Of a stretch of DNA of 64,000 nt, positions 54,311 through 62,817 are shown piece after piece. Each line of letters starts with the position of its first letter. The stretch's first letter is position 1. Made by a program: the position numbers and the translations under genes. This DNA is from Orlajensenia leifsoniae (GTDB lineage: Bacteria; Actinomycetota; Actinomycetes; Actinomycetales; Microbacteriaceae): the NCBI RefSeq assembly GCF_004570845.1, contig NZ_SPQZ01000008.1:1-64000 (forward strand), given 5' to 3'. The notes under the pieces were generated by a model. The model did no database searches, was not told the origin of the DNA, and worked only from the letters and a program-made list of their open reading frames with translations.

Positions 54311-55629
54311 GCTCCGGCTCCGCTCGGCTCGACCGAGGCACGATCGGGGTCGGTCTCTGCCGCGAGCGCGTCGGCCTCTGTGTCCGCCGGCCACTGCAGG
54401 GTGACGGTGGTGCCCGCGCCGGGGGATGACTCGATGCGGGCCGTGCCGCCGACGCTCAGCATCCGCTCGATGATCGACACCCTGATGCCCAGGCGTTCCT
54501 GCGGGATGCCGGCCGCGTCGAAGCCCCTCCCGGTGTCGCTCACCGTGATACGGCATCCGTCGGCCAGACCCGTCACCGTGAGTCGACGACGCACCAGGGT
54601 CGCCGCACCGCCCGCGTGCTGCATGCTGTTCACCATCGCCTGCACCGATGCCGAGTACAACGCCTCCGCCGCCTGCACGGGCACCCCGCGGGAGGCGACA
54701 TGCGTCGCGCGGATGACGAACGGCGTCGAGAACTCCGATGCCGACGAGCGGATGCGGCGGGCCAGCCGATCGAGGGGGACGTCGCGCTCATCGTCGACAG
54801 GCGGTGCCGCAGCGACCTCGAGATGCTTGAGCGCCGTACGCGCCATGCGGGCGGCGAGAACCTTCTGCTCGGGCCTGTCGGCGTTGGCAGCCGAGAGTAG
54901 CGTGGTGAGCACGCTGTCGTGCACGATGGCATCGACCTGCACGCGCTCGACGTCGGTGGCGTGCTGCCGCACGGCCTCCGCATACTTGGCCAGCGCCCCG
55001 GCCTGAGCATCGTCGACGGCCTCTGCGGCCTGCCGCAGGGAGGTGAAGATGATCAGGGCGGCCGAGCTGAGCAGGATGGCGTAGACCGTGTCGAGGCTGG
55101 CCCGGGTGAATCCGACGTCACCGCCGGCCGGCGACACCCTGATGATGCCGTAGGCGAGCGGAGTGAGGATCGTGTAGAGGATGGCGACGGGCAGCCTGAA
55201 GGCTATGGCGGCGTTGGTCGTCGCCACCGTCACCAGGTACCAGATCCACGGCGTGTTCTCGGCGAAGTCGGCCGGGTCTCCGACGGTCAGGGGCCAGACC
55301 AGCACGGCCACCAGGTAGACGATCGCGAAGAAGCCGAAGACCAGGCGGTGGGCGCGGTTCACCCAGGCAGAGACCGCGACGGCGATCAGGGCGCCGAACA
55401 CCGTGGCACCGACGATGTACGACCAGGGCGCGATGAGCTCCGGCAGCTGTTGCAGCATCACCGGGACCGTCTGCACCACGAAGACCAGGCCGAAGAAGGC
55501 CGTCGCCCGCGCGAGGGCGACGTTGATGCGGCGGGCGCTCAGCGCCGCGCGGGGCTCCGAGGTCGTCGGCAGAGCACTGCGCAGGCGTTCACCCCGCTCG
55601 GTCGTGCGCGGTGATGGGGCCGTCGTCAT
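54307..55629 (-). CDS. Sensor histidine kinase (NarL-partner type)
   Basis: The 440-residue protein has about six membrane helices (40-200), then V-D-A-I-V-H-D-S-V-L-T-T-L-L with the presumed phospho-histidine H237, and an HATPase domain with M-V-N-S-M-Q-H-A-G-G (N box) and D-T-G-R-G-F-D then R-L-G-I-R-V-S-I-I (G boxes). The H-box lacks the usual R-x-x-L-A-R-E-L-H-D of HisKA_3 kinases and is atypical. It overlaps both neighbours by 4 bp in a response regulator - kinase - membrane protein operon. Confidence 0.82.
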   Translation of the reverse strand: MTTAPSPRTTERGERLRSALPTTSEPRAALSARRINVALARATAFFGLVFVVQTVPVMLQQLPELIAPWSYIVGATVFGALIAVAVSAWVNRAHRLVFGFFAIVYLVAVLVWPLTVGDPADFAENTPWIWYLVTVATTNAAIAFRLPVAILYTILTPLAYGIIRVSPAGGDVGFTRASLDTVYAILLSSAALIIFTSLRQAAEAVDDAQAGALAKYAEAVRQHATDVERVQVDAIVHDSVLTTLLSAANADRPEQKVLAARMARTALKHLEVAAAPPVDDERDVPLDRLARRIRSSASEFSTPFVIRATHVASRGVPVQAAEALYSASVQAMVNSMQHAGGAATLVRRRLTVTGLADGCRITVSDTGRGFDAAGIPQERLGIRVSIIERMLSVGGTARIESSPGAGTTVTLQWPADTEADALAAETDPDRASVEPSGAGA

Positions 55630-56306
55630 CCAGCCGAGTCCTGTTCGAGGCCCGGCAGGATGCCGTCCTCGACCGCCCGGCGCAGCAGGTCGACCTTGGT
55701 CGGGGCAGGGCGCCCGACCTCGACGTACTTCACCCGCACACGGTCGAGGTACTCCCTGGCCGTCGAGTGGGCGATGCCCAGCTGCAGGGCGACGGTCTTG
55801 AGCGGGAGGCCGGAGGCGTACAGGTGCAGTACATCGCGTTCGCGTCGACCCAGCTGGGCCTTGCCGAAGTCGGCGTCGGCATCGATGGCCGACGCCCACT
55901 CGAGGTTGTTGAGCACTTCGCCCCGCGCCACCGTGGCGATGGCGGCGAGCACCATGGCCGTCGGAGCGGACTTGGGGATGACCCCGGCCGCTCCGGCAGC
56001 GAGGGCCTCCCGAACGCTGGCGACGCGGTCGGCGATGGAGTGCACCAGCACGGCGGCACCGGTCGCCTGGGCGGCCTTCACGTTGTCGGTCACGCTCGAT
56101 CCGTCGCCGAGCGACAGGTCGAGCACCACCACGTCGCATGGCCGGCCGAGCACGTTGTCGATGAGGTCCTGGGCTCGCGCCGTCGTGTAGATGACGTCGT
56201 AACCCGCCGCCTCGCAGGCCGCCTTCAATCCGAGGACCACCGACTCGTGGTCATCGACGATGGCCACCTGGATGGCACCTGCCGCACCCGCATTCGACTC
56301 CGTCAC
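55626..56306 (-). CDS. LuxR/NarL-family response regulator
   Basis: The 226-residue protein has a receiver domain with D-D at 18-19, phospho-acceptor D63 in V-V-V-L-D-L-S-L-G-D and K in I-P-K-S-A-P, then a LuxR-type helix-turn-helix (R-R-E-R-D-V-L-H-L-Y-A-S-G-L, A-H-S-T-A-R-E-Y-L-D-R-V-R). GTG 56306 is chosen because GGAGGG lies eight bases before it; an ATG five codons upstream would place that site inside the gene. The regulator leads the operon. Confidence 0.9.
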   Translation of the reverse strand: MTESNAGAAGAIQVAIVDDHESVVLGLKAACEAAGYDVIYTTARAQDLIDNVLGRPCDVVVLDLSLGDGSSVTDNVKAAQATGAAVLVHSIADRVASVREALAAGAAGVIPKSAPTAMVLAAIATVARGEVLNNLEWASAIDADADFGKAQLGRRERDVLHLYASGLPLKTVALQLGIAHSTAREYLDRVRVKYVEVGRPAPTKVDLLRRAVEDGILPGLEQDSAG

Positions 56307-56371
56307 GTGCGTTCCCTCCATTGACGCGACACCCGTGCCGCGTCATCCCAGACTACGGCGTCGCGCCGCCG

Positions 56372-57730
56372 TCAGGACGCGCGCATGAAGCGCGCCACGG
56401 CTTCGACATGGTGAGTGTTCGGGAACAGGTCGAAGGCGCGCAGAGCCTGCAGCTCGTAGCCGCGCTCGCGCAGCAGCCCGGCATCGCGGGCGAGGGCGAC
56501 CGGATCGCAGGCGACGTAGACGAGCTGGCGCGGCCGCAGGTCGACCAGCGAGTCGACGACCTCGCGCCCGGCACCCGAGCGCGGAGGGTCGAGCACCACC
56601 GTCGCCCCCTCGAGCCGACGTCGCTCCGCTGCCGGGGCTTCGGCGAGTTCACGCAGGAACCTGTCGACGCGAGACGTGACGGCCGCGGCACCCAGCCACT
56701 CCGAGAGATTCTCGGCGGCGTGATCGGTGGCACGGGCGTCGCTCTCGACCGTCGTGATGCGCACGGTGGAACCGAAGCGGTCCCCGACGGCTGCGGCGAG
56801 CAGGCCGACCCCGCCGTAGAGGTCGAGGTTCGCGGCCCGCGGGTCGAACTCGTCACCGTCGATGGCCTCCTGCACGGCCCGGCTGAGCGTCTCGGCCGCG
56901 CGGGCGTGCACCTGCCAGAATCCCCCGGCCTCGAGCCTGAAGCGACGCTCCCCGACGATCTCGTGCACGATGGCGTGCGGCGGCGCCTTGGGCTTGCCGC
57001 GGCGATCGTTCTCGGACACGACGATGCGGGCGACGGCATCGCTGGGCGCGATGAGGTCGACGTGGGCTGCACCCGGGAAGCGCTGCGTGAGCGGCGCTAT
57101 CGCCTCGACCGCAGCCGTGGCCAGGGGCAGCGACGTCACGGGCACGACGTGGTGGGAGCGTGCGGCGAACGGGCCGACGCGGCCGTCGGGTGCCACCTGC
57201 AGGCGCACCCGGGTACGCCAGCCCGTTCCGGTGGACGCGGCGTCGGGACCGGCATCCGGAGCAGTCGGAATGGCCTCGACCTCGACGTCGGTGTCGATCT
57301 TCGCCATGCGCGAGAACGAGTCCGTGAGAACGCGACGCTTGAGCTCGCGCTGGAAGTCCTGGTCGATGTGACCGAACTCGGCGCCTCCGGCCCTCTCCGC
57401 CGGCGCCCGGTCGACGGAGGACTCCGGCCAGACGTGGTCACGGCGTTCGGGGGCTGCGGTGAGGACGTCGACGGTCTCGGCACGCCAGAAGCTCGCGTGC
57501 GCATCGTCGCTCACGTGGGCGAGGACGCGCTCGCCGGGCAGGGTGTCGCTGACGAAGACCACGCGTCCCTCGTGTCTGGCGACGAAGACACCGCCGTGGG
57601 CTACGTTGGTGACGTCGAGCTCGACGGTGGTTCCCGCTCCGGTTCCCGCCTCCGACCCCGCCGCGGACCGGACCCCGCCGCGGCGTCCGGAGGGCTCGGC
57701 GGACGGGGTGCGGTTTCTGTTCTGGGCCAT
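56372..57730 (-). CDS. Class I SAM-dependent RNA methyltransferase with TRAM domain (TrmA/RlmD-like)
   Basis: The 452-residue protein begins with a basic tail and a TRAM domain (V-E-L-D-V-T-N-V-A-H-G-G, about 36-90). The C-terminal half has D-L-Y-G-G-V-G-L-L (SAM binding), V-V-L-D-P-P-R-S-G-A-G and Y-V-A-C-D-P with the catalytic cysteine of uracil-5 methyltransferases. The four iron-sulfur cysteines of RlmD are missing: the equivalent region reads H-V-W-P-E-S-S-V without cysteine. It probably makes m5U in rRNA or tRNA. ATG 57730 is 37 bp from the divergent maf gene. Confidence 0.88.
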   Translation of the reverse strand: MAQNRNRTPSAEPSGRRGGVRSAAGSEAGTGAGTTVELDVTNVAHGGVFVARHEGRVVFVSDTLPGERVLAHVSDDAHASFWRAETVDVLTAAPERRDHVWPESSVDRAPAERAGGAEFGHIDQDFQRELKRRVLTDSFSRMAKIDTDVEVEAIPTAPDAGPDAASTGTGWRTRVRLQVAPDGRVGPFAARSHHVVPVTSLPLATAAVEAIAPLTQRFPGAAHVDLIAPSDAVARIVVSENDRRGKPKAPPHAIVHEIVGERRFRLEAGGFWQVHARAAETLSRAVQEAIDGDEFDPRAANLDLYGGVGLLAAAVGDRFGSTVRITTVESDARATDHAAENLSEWLGAAAVTSRVDRFLRELAEAPAAERRRLEGATVVLDPPRSGAGREVVDSLVDLRPRQLVYVACDPVALARDAGLLRERGYELQALRAFDLFPNTHHVEAVARFMRAS

Positions 57731-57767
57731 CGTCCGAGCATTCCACACGACTCTGCACGAAAGCATC

Positions 57768-58415
57768 ATGCGCCTCTACCTCGCCTCCACCTCCCCCGCC
57801 AGACTCGCCACCCTGCGTGCGGCGGGCATCGAGCCCATCACCATCTCCCCCGACGTCGACGAGGAGGCGCTGGTCGCCTCCGTCGAGGCCGAGCTGGGAG
57901 CCGCGCTGCCCGCACCCGAGATGGTCGAACTCCTCGCCCGGGCGAAGGCCGAGGCCGTCGTCGGAGCCAGTGTGGACGGCGAGCCGATCGACGGGCTCAT
58001 CCTCGGCGGCGACTCGGCCTTCCTGTTCGACGGAGCCGTCTACGGCAAGCCGCACCTGCCCGAGGTCGCCCGGGAACGCTGGCTGCGCCAGAGCGGCCGC
58101 AGCGGCGAGCTGTACTCCGGCCACTGGCTGATCGACCACCGCGGTGGGCGAGCGGATGTCGCCGTCGGCGCCGTCGCCTCGGCCCGAGTCACCTTCTCCG
58201 AGGTCGACGAGCACGAGATCGACGCATACGTCGCCAGCGGGGAGCCGCTCAAGGTGGCCGGCGCCTTCACGATCGACAGCCTCGGTGGTCCGTTCATCCG
58301 TTCCGTCGACGGCGATCCGAGCACGGTGATCGGTCTGTCGTTGTCGACTCTGCGCGACCTCGTGCGCGAACTCGGCGTCGGCTGGCCGTCTCTCTGGAAC
58401 CGCCCCCGCCCCTGA
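57768..58415 (+). CDS. maf: Maf-like nucleoside triphosphate pyrophosphatase
   Basis: The 215-residue protein starts with L-Y-L-A-S-T-S-P-A-R-L-A-T-L-R, the Maf substrate loop, followed by P-D-V-D-E-E, A-K-A-E-A-V and G-G-D-S-A-F (active-site aspartate), K-P near the centre and I-D-S-L-G-G-P-F at the end. Maf proteins hydrolyse non-canonical or methylated NTPs. GAAAG precedes ATG 57768. In actinomycetes it commonly lies next to carboxylase genes, as here. Confidence 0.92.
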   Translation: MRLYLASTSPARLATLRAAGIEPITISPDVDEEALVASVEAELGAALPAPEMVELLARAKAEAVVGASVDGEPIDGLILGGDSAFLFDGAVYGKPHLPEVARERWLRQSGRSGELYSGHWLIDHRGGRADVAVGAVASARVTFSEVDEHEIDAYVASGEPLKVAGAFTIDSLGGPFIRSVDGDPSTVIGLSLSTLRDLVRELGVGWPSLWNRPRP

Positions 58416-58455
58416 CGGACCCGTCCGCCGCTTGTACCTTTCCGAAGCGGTCACG

Positions 58456-58491
58456 CCGCATTTTTGGAGGAGACGCCTAAAAGGGATGCGG
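58456..58491. other. 36-bp imperfect palindrome before the carboxylase alpha gene
   Basis: CCGCAT (58456-58461) pairs with ATGCGG (58486-58491), and TTTTGG (58462-58467) with CC-T-AAAA (58476-58482), around AGGAGACG. It ends ten bases before the -10 box of the next gene, so it may be a maf terminator or an operator overlapping the -35 region. Confidence 0.5.
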
Positions 58492-58501
58492 GGCGCGGCA
58501 A

Positions 58502-58507
58502 TAGGCT
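58502..58507 (+). promoter_or_regulatory. -10 box TAGGCT, leaderless start of the carboxylase alpha gene
   Basis: Eight bases separate the hexamer from ATG 58516. It is identical to the accD -10 box. Confidence 0.65.
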
Positions 58508-58515
58508 GGTGAATC

Positions 58516-60282
58516 ATGACGCGTATCTCCAAGGTCCTCATCGCCAACCGGGGCGAAATCGCCGTCCGCGTCATCAGGGCTGCCCGCGACAGCGGCATCA
58601 GCTCCGTCGCCGTCTACGCCGACCAGGATCGCGACGCCCTGCACTCCCGCCTCGCCGATGAGTCCTACGGACTCGACGGAAGCACGAGCGCCGACACCTA
58701 CCTCGTCATCGACAAGCTGCTCTCGATCGCCCGCCGGTCGGGAGCCGATGCCGTGCACCCCGGTTACGGCTTCCTGGCCGAGAACGCCGACTTCGCCCGA
58801 GCCGTCATCGACGCCGGTCTCATCTGGATCGGCCCGTCGCCCGAGGCCATCGAGCGCCTCGGCGACAAGGTCTCGGCCCGCCACGTGGCCGAGAAGGTGG
58901 GCGCCCCGCTCGCTCCCGGCACCCTGAACCCCGTCTCGGACGCCTCCGAGGTGCTCGACTTCGTCGACGTGCACGGACTGCCCGTCGCCATCAAGGCGGC
59001 CTACGGCGGCGGCGGTCGCGGCCTCAAGGTCGCCCGCACCCGGGAGGAGATCCCCGAGCTGTTCGACTCCGCCACCCGCGAGGCCATCACGGCCTTCGGT
59101 CGCGGCGAGTGCTTCGTGGAGAAGTACCTCGACGAGCCCCGTCACGTCGAGACCCAGTGCCTCGCGGATGCCGAGGGCAACGTCGTCGTCGTCTCGACCC
59201 GCGACTGCTCTCTGCAGCGCCGTCACCAGAAGCTCGTCGAGGAGGCACCGGCGCCGTTCCTGACCGAGGAGCAGAACACCGAGCTGTACCGCGCGTCGAA
59301 GGCCATCCTGAAGGAGGTCGGCTACCTCGGTGCCGGCACCTGCGAGTTCCTCATCGGCAAGGACGGCACGGTCTCGTTCCTCGAGGTGAACACCCGCCTG
59401 CAGGTGGAGCACCCCGTCTCGGAAGAGGTGACGGGCATCGACCTCGTGCGCGAGCAGTTCCGCATCGCCGAGGGCGGCATCCTCGACTACGACGACCCGA
59501 CTCCGCGCGGCCACTCCTTCGAGTTCCGCATCAACGGCGAGGACGCCGGCCGAGGCTTCATGCCCGCCCCCGGACCCGTGCACGTGTTCCGCCCCGCGAG
59601 CGGTCCCGGCATCCGTGTCGACACCGGAATCCAGGCGGGCGACGTGATCAGCGGATCGTTCGACTCGCTGCTGGCCAAGCTCATCGTGACCGGCTCCGAC
59701 CGCGAGGAGGCGCTCGAGCGCGCCCGTCGCGCGCTCGACGAGTTCGAGGTCGCCGGCCTGCCGACGGTGCTGCCCTTCCACCGGGCGATCGTGCGCGATC
59801 CGGCCTTCGCACCCGAGAACGGCGAGCCGTTCTCCATCTACACGCGCTGGATCGAGACCGACTTCGACAACACCATCGAGGCGTGGAGCGGAGAGGCCGA
59901 GACCCCGGCCGCCCCCGAGCAGCGCAACACCGTCACCCTCGAGGTCGACGGACGCCGCATCGAGGTGAGCCTGCCCGTGCGCCTGCTGCCGAGCTCTTCG
60001 GCCGAGAAGACCGGCGGACCCGCACCACGCCGCCGTGCGACGCACCACGCAGTGAGCACCTCGACCGGCGACTCGGTGAAGGCGCCCATGCAGGCGACGA
60101 TCGTGAAGCTGGCCGTGGCCGAGGGCGATCAGGTCGTCAAGGGCGACCTCATCGTCGTGCTCGAGGCCATGAAGATGGAGCAGCCGCTGACGGCGCACAA
60201 GGACGGCCGCATCGAGAACGTCAACGCCGCCGTCGGCTCGACGGTCGCGTCCGGCCACCTGTTGCTCAGCATCGCGGACTAG
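58516..60282 (+). CDS. accA: Acyl-CoA carboxylase alpha subunit (biotin carboxylase plus biotin carrier)
   Basis: The 588-residue protein combines biotin carboxylase (1-450: [33 protein letters not shown]) with a C-terminal biotin carrier domain in which K553 of E-A-M-K-M is the biotin site. It carboxylates biotin with ATP and bicarbonate and hands it to AccD. birA at 50067 should modify K553. The shared promoter form with accD suggests matched expression despite 6 kb of distance. Confidence 0.95.
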   Translation: MTRISKVLIANRGEIAVRVIRAARDSGISSVAVYADQDRDALHSRLADESYGLDGSTSADTYLVIDKLLSIARRSGADAVHPGYGFLAENADFARAVIDAGLIWIGPSPEAIERLGDKVSARHVAEKVGAPLAPGTLNPVSDASEVLDFVDVHGLPVAIKAAYGGGGRGLKVARTREEIPELFDSATREAITAFGRGECFVEKYLDEPRHVETQCLADAEGNVVVVSTRDCSLQRRHQKLVEEAPAPFLTEEQNTELYRASKAILKEVGYLGAGTCEFLIGKDGTVSFLEVNTRLQVEHPVSEEVTGIDLVREQFRIAEGGILDYDDPTPRGHSFEFRINGEDAGRGFMPAPGPVHVFRPASGPGIRVDTGIQAGDVISGSFDSLLAKLIVTGSDREEALERARRALDEFEVAGLPTVLPFHRAIVRDPAFAPENGEPFSIYTRWIETDFDNTIEAWSGEAETPAAPEQRNTVTLEVDGRRIEVSLPVRLLPSSSAEKTGGPAPRRRATHHAVSTSTGDSVKAPMQATIVKLAVAEGDQVVKGDLIVVLEAMKMEQPLTAHKDGRIENVNAAVGSTVASGHLLLSIAD

Positions 60283-60302
60283 TCGGCACCGCTGCGCCCC
60301 GC

Positions 60303-60364
60303 GTCTCCGCTCGCAAAAGCACGGGAGCGCAGCGACCGCGCTGAAGCGGAGGACTGACGGAGAC
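60303..60364. terminator. Long-range stem between convergent genes
   Basis: GTCTCCG (60303-60309) pairs with CGGAGAC (60358-60364); the enclosed stretch contains a smaller CGCTC/GAGCG hairpin. A weak terminator candidate in the 106-bp gap. Confidence 0.3.
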
Positions 60365-60388
60365 TGGTGTGCCCTCCGCGGCGGCGCC

Positions 60389-61828
60389 CTAGCTGTTGAC
60401 GATGTGCATCGCGCGCGCGGCATCCGAGATGGATCCCGACAGCGACGGGTACACCGGGAAGGCCTCGGAGACCTGGTCGACCGTGAGCCTGTGCACGACG
60501 GCGAGCGCCACCGGGAGGATCAGCTCGCTGGCCTTCGGCGCCACGATCACGCCGCCGATGACGGTGCCGGAGCCCGTGCGGGCGAAGATCTTCACGAAGC
60601 CCTCCTTGATGCCCATCATCTTGGCGCGGGGGTTCGTGGCGAGGGGCAGCTTGTAGATCTCGCCCTGGGCGATGCCGTCCTCGATCTGCTTCTGGGTCCA
60701 GCCGACGGTCGCGATCTCGGGCTGGGTGAAGATGTTCGAGGTGATGTTGCGCTCCTCGGGCGGGTTCACGATGTCGCCCATGGCGTGGAACACGGCCGTG
60801 CGGCCCTGCATCGATGCCACCGAAGCCAGCGGCGTGAAGGTGGTGCAGTCTCCGGCGGCGTAGATGTTCGGCACCGACGTGCGTGCCACGCGGTTCACGC
60901 GGATGTGTCCGCTCGGCGTCAGCTGCACGCCGGCGGCCTCGAGACCGATGCCCGCCGTGTTGGGGATGGAGCCGACGGCCATGAGGGCGTGCGAGCCCTC
61001 GACGATCCGACCGTCGGACAGCGTCGCCTTCACGCCCGTCGCCGTGCGCTCGACCTTGTCGGCACGCGACTTCGAGAGCACCGTCATGCCGTTGCGGCGG
61101 AAGGCGTTCTCGAGCACGCGGGCGGCATCGGCGTCCTCGCCCGGCAGCACCTGGTCCCGACTGGAGATGAGGGTGACCTCGCTGCCGAGGGCGCGGTAGG
61201 CCGAGGCGAACTCGGCGCCGGTGACACCGGAACCGACCACGATGAGGTGCTCGGGAACGCTCTTCAGGTTGTAGAGCTGGGTCCAGGTGAAGATCCGCTC
61301 GCCGTCGGGCACGGCCGAGTCGAGAATTCGGGGGGTCGCTCCCACCGAGATGATGATGGTGTCGGCCTCGATGCGGTCGAAGTCGGTGCCCTCATCGCCG
61401 AGGGCCGTCGACACGATGATCGCTCCGGCGCCGTCGAGTCGTCCCTCGCCCTGCACCAGGCGAACGCCGGCCTTCTCGAGGTTGGCCGTCATGTCCTCCG
61501 ACTGCTGGCGGGCGAGCCGCAGCAGGCGCTTGTTGACGGCGGCCAGGTTGATGGCGACCTCGGGGCGGAGCGGCTTGCCGGACTCACCTCGGGCGTAGAA
61601 CTGCACGCCGAGATCGGCGGCCTCCTTGATGGCGTTCGACGCCTCCGCCGTCGCGATGAGCGACTTCGACGGCACGACGTCGGTCAGCACGGCCGATCCG
61701 CCGACTCCCATGCGCTCGACGAGGGTGACCTCGGCTCCCAGCTGGGCCGCAGCGAGGGCGGCGTCGTAACCGCCGGGCCCTCCACCGAGGATTGCGATCC
61801 GTTGGGTGGTCTCGAACTCGTGGGCCAT
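60389..61828 (-). CDS. lpdA: NAD(P)H-quinone dehydrogenase of the LpdA type (flavoprotein disulfide-reductase family)
   Basis: The 479-residue protein has FAD binding at I-L-G-G-G-P-G-G-Y, NAD binding at V-V-G-S-G-V-T-G-A-E and the dimerisation domain, but where true dihydrolipoamide dehydrogenases have the C-x4-C redox pair it reads G-G-S-A-V-L-T-D-V-V-P-S-K. This loss is typical of the mycobacterial LpdA group, which reduces quinones with NAD(P)H. ATG 61828 matches the family start; ATG 61837 is an alternative. The last gene before the divergent purine gene. Confidence 0.88.
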   Translation of the reverse strand: MAHEFETTQRIAILGGGPGGYDAALAAAQLGAEVTLVERMGVGGSAVLTDVVPSKSLIATAEASNAIKEAADLGVQFYARGESGKPLRPEVAINLAAVNKRLLRLARQQSEDMTANLEKAGVRLVQGEGRLDGAGAIIVSTALGDEGTDFDRIEADTIIISVGATPRILDSAVPDGERIFTWTQLYNLKSVPEHLIVVGSGVTGAEFASAYRALGSEVTLISSRDQVLPGEDADAARVLENAFRRNGMTVLSKSRADKVERTATGVKATLSDGRIVEGSHALMAVGSIPNTAGIGLEAAGVQLTPSGHIRVNRVARTSVPNIYAAGDCTTFTPLASVASMQGRTAVFHAMGDIVNPPEERNITSNIFTQPEIATVGWTQKQIEDGIAQGEIYKLPLATNPRAKMMGIKEGFVKIFARTGSGTVIGGVIVAPKASELILPVALAVVHRLTVDQVSEAFPVYPSLSGSISDAARAMHIVNS

Positions 61829-61971
61829 GCCTTCCATTCTCGCAGATGCACGAGAACCTCAAGATCCGCTGAGCGTCGCGCAGATGAGCAGCGGATGCCG
61901 CCCCTTCCCCGCATCCCGAGTGACGCATCCGCTCGCCGTCAACCGGCTGGGTCGCGCATGGGTGCCGGCTC

Positions 61972-61977
61972 TAGAGT
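61972..61977 (+). promoter_or_regulatory. -10 box TAGAGT, leaderless start of the nucleoside phosphorylase gene
   Basis: Six bases separate the hexamer from ATG 61984. No ribosome-binding site is present. Confidence 0.6.
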
Positions 61978-61983
61978 GGACGG

Positions 61984-62817
61984 ATGACGAATTCGACGAC
62001 GAATCCCCTCGACGAGCCCGGAACCGACCCGTTCGAGGTCGCCAGGCAGGCCGCGGAGCAGATCGCAGAGCGCACCGGCGTCGAACGCCACGACGTGGCC
62101 CTCACCCTCGGCAGCGGATGGGGGAAGGCCGCCGATCTCATCGGCGAGACCACGGCTGTCATCCCGGCGCACGAGATCAGCGGCTTCAGCAAGCCGGCCC
62201 TCGAGGGCCACGGCGGCATGCTGCGCTCGATCGCGCTGCCGAACGGCAAGCACGCCCTCGTCATCGGAGCACGCACCCATTACTACGAGGGCCACGGCGT
62301 GCGCAGGGTCGTGCACAGCGTGCGCACCGCTGCGGCGACGGGCGCCACCACGATGATCCTCACCAACGGTGCCGGCGGCATCCGCGAGCACTGGACGCCC
62401 GGCACCCCCGTTCTGATCAGCGACCACATCAACCTCACGGCGGACTCGCCTCTCGAGGGCGCGACCTTCATCGACCTCACCGACCTCTACTCGCGACGCC
62501 TGCGCGACCTCGCCCGCACGATCGACCCGGGGCTCGACGAGGGCGTGTACTGCCAGTTCCGCGGCCCGCACTACGAGACGCCGGCCGAGGTTCAGATGGC
62601 CAAGACCATCGGCGGCCACATCGTGGGCATGTCGACGGCGCTCGAGGCCATCGCCGCCCGCCAGGCCGGCATGGAGATCCTCGGCATGAGCCTGATCACC
62701 AACCTCGCCGCCGGGATCCAGAAGACCCCCCTCAGCCACGCCGAGGTCATCGAGGCCGGCCAGAACGCCGAGGCCGTCATCAGCGCCCTGCTCGCCCGCA
62801 TCGCGAACGCCCTGTGA
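61984..62817 (+). CDS. punA: Purine-nucleoside phosphorylase (trimeric type)
   Basis: The 277-residue enzyme splits inosine/guanosine with phosphate in purine salvage. T-L-G-S-G-W-G at 41-47, H-Y-Y-E-G-H-G, L-T-N-G-A-G-G-I, Y-C-Q-F-R-G-P-H-Y-E-T-P-A-E and G-M-S-T-A-L-E-A-I appear in the standard order, with I-T-N-L-A-A-G near the end supplying the base-binding asparagine. The stop overlaps the next start (GTGA), so nucleoside breakdown and pentose/hexose-phosphate mutase are coupled. Confidence 0.95.
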   Translation: MTNSTTNPLDEPGTDPFEVARQAAEQIAERTGVERHDVALTLGSGWGKAADLIGETTAVIPAHEISGFSKPALEGHGGMLRSIALPNGKHALVIGARTHYYEGHGVRRVVHSVRTAAATGATTMILTNGAGGIREHWTPGTPVLISDHINLTADSPLEGATFIDLTDLYSRRLRDLARTIDPGLDEGVYCQFRGPHYETPAEVQMAKTIGGHIVGMSTALEAIAARQAGMEILGMSLITNLAAGIQKTPLSHAEVIEAGQNAEAVISALLARIANAL

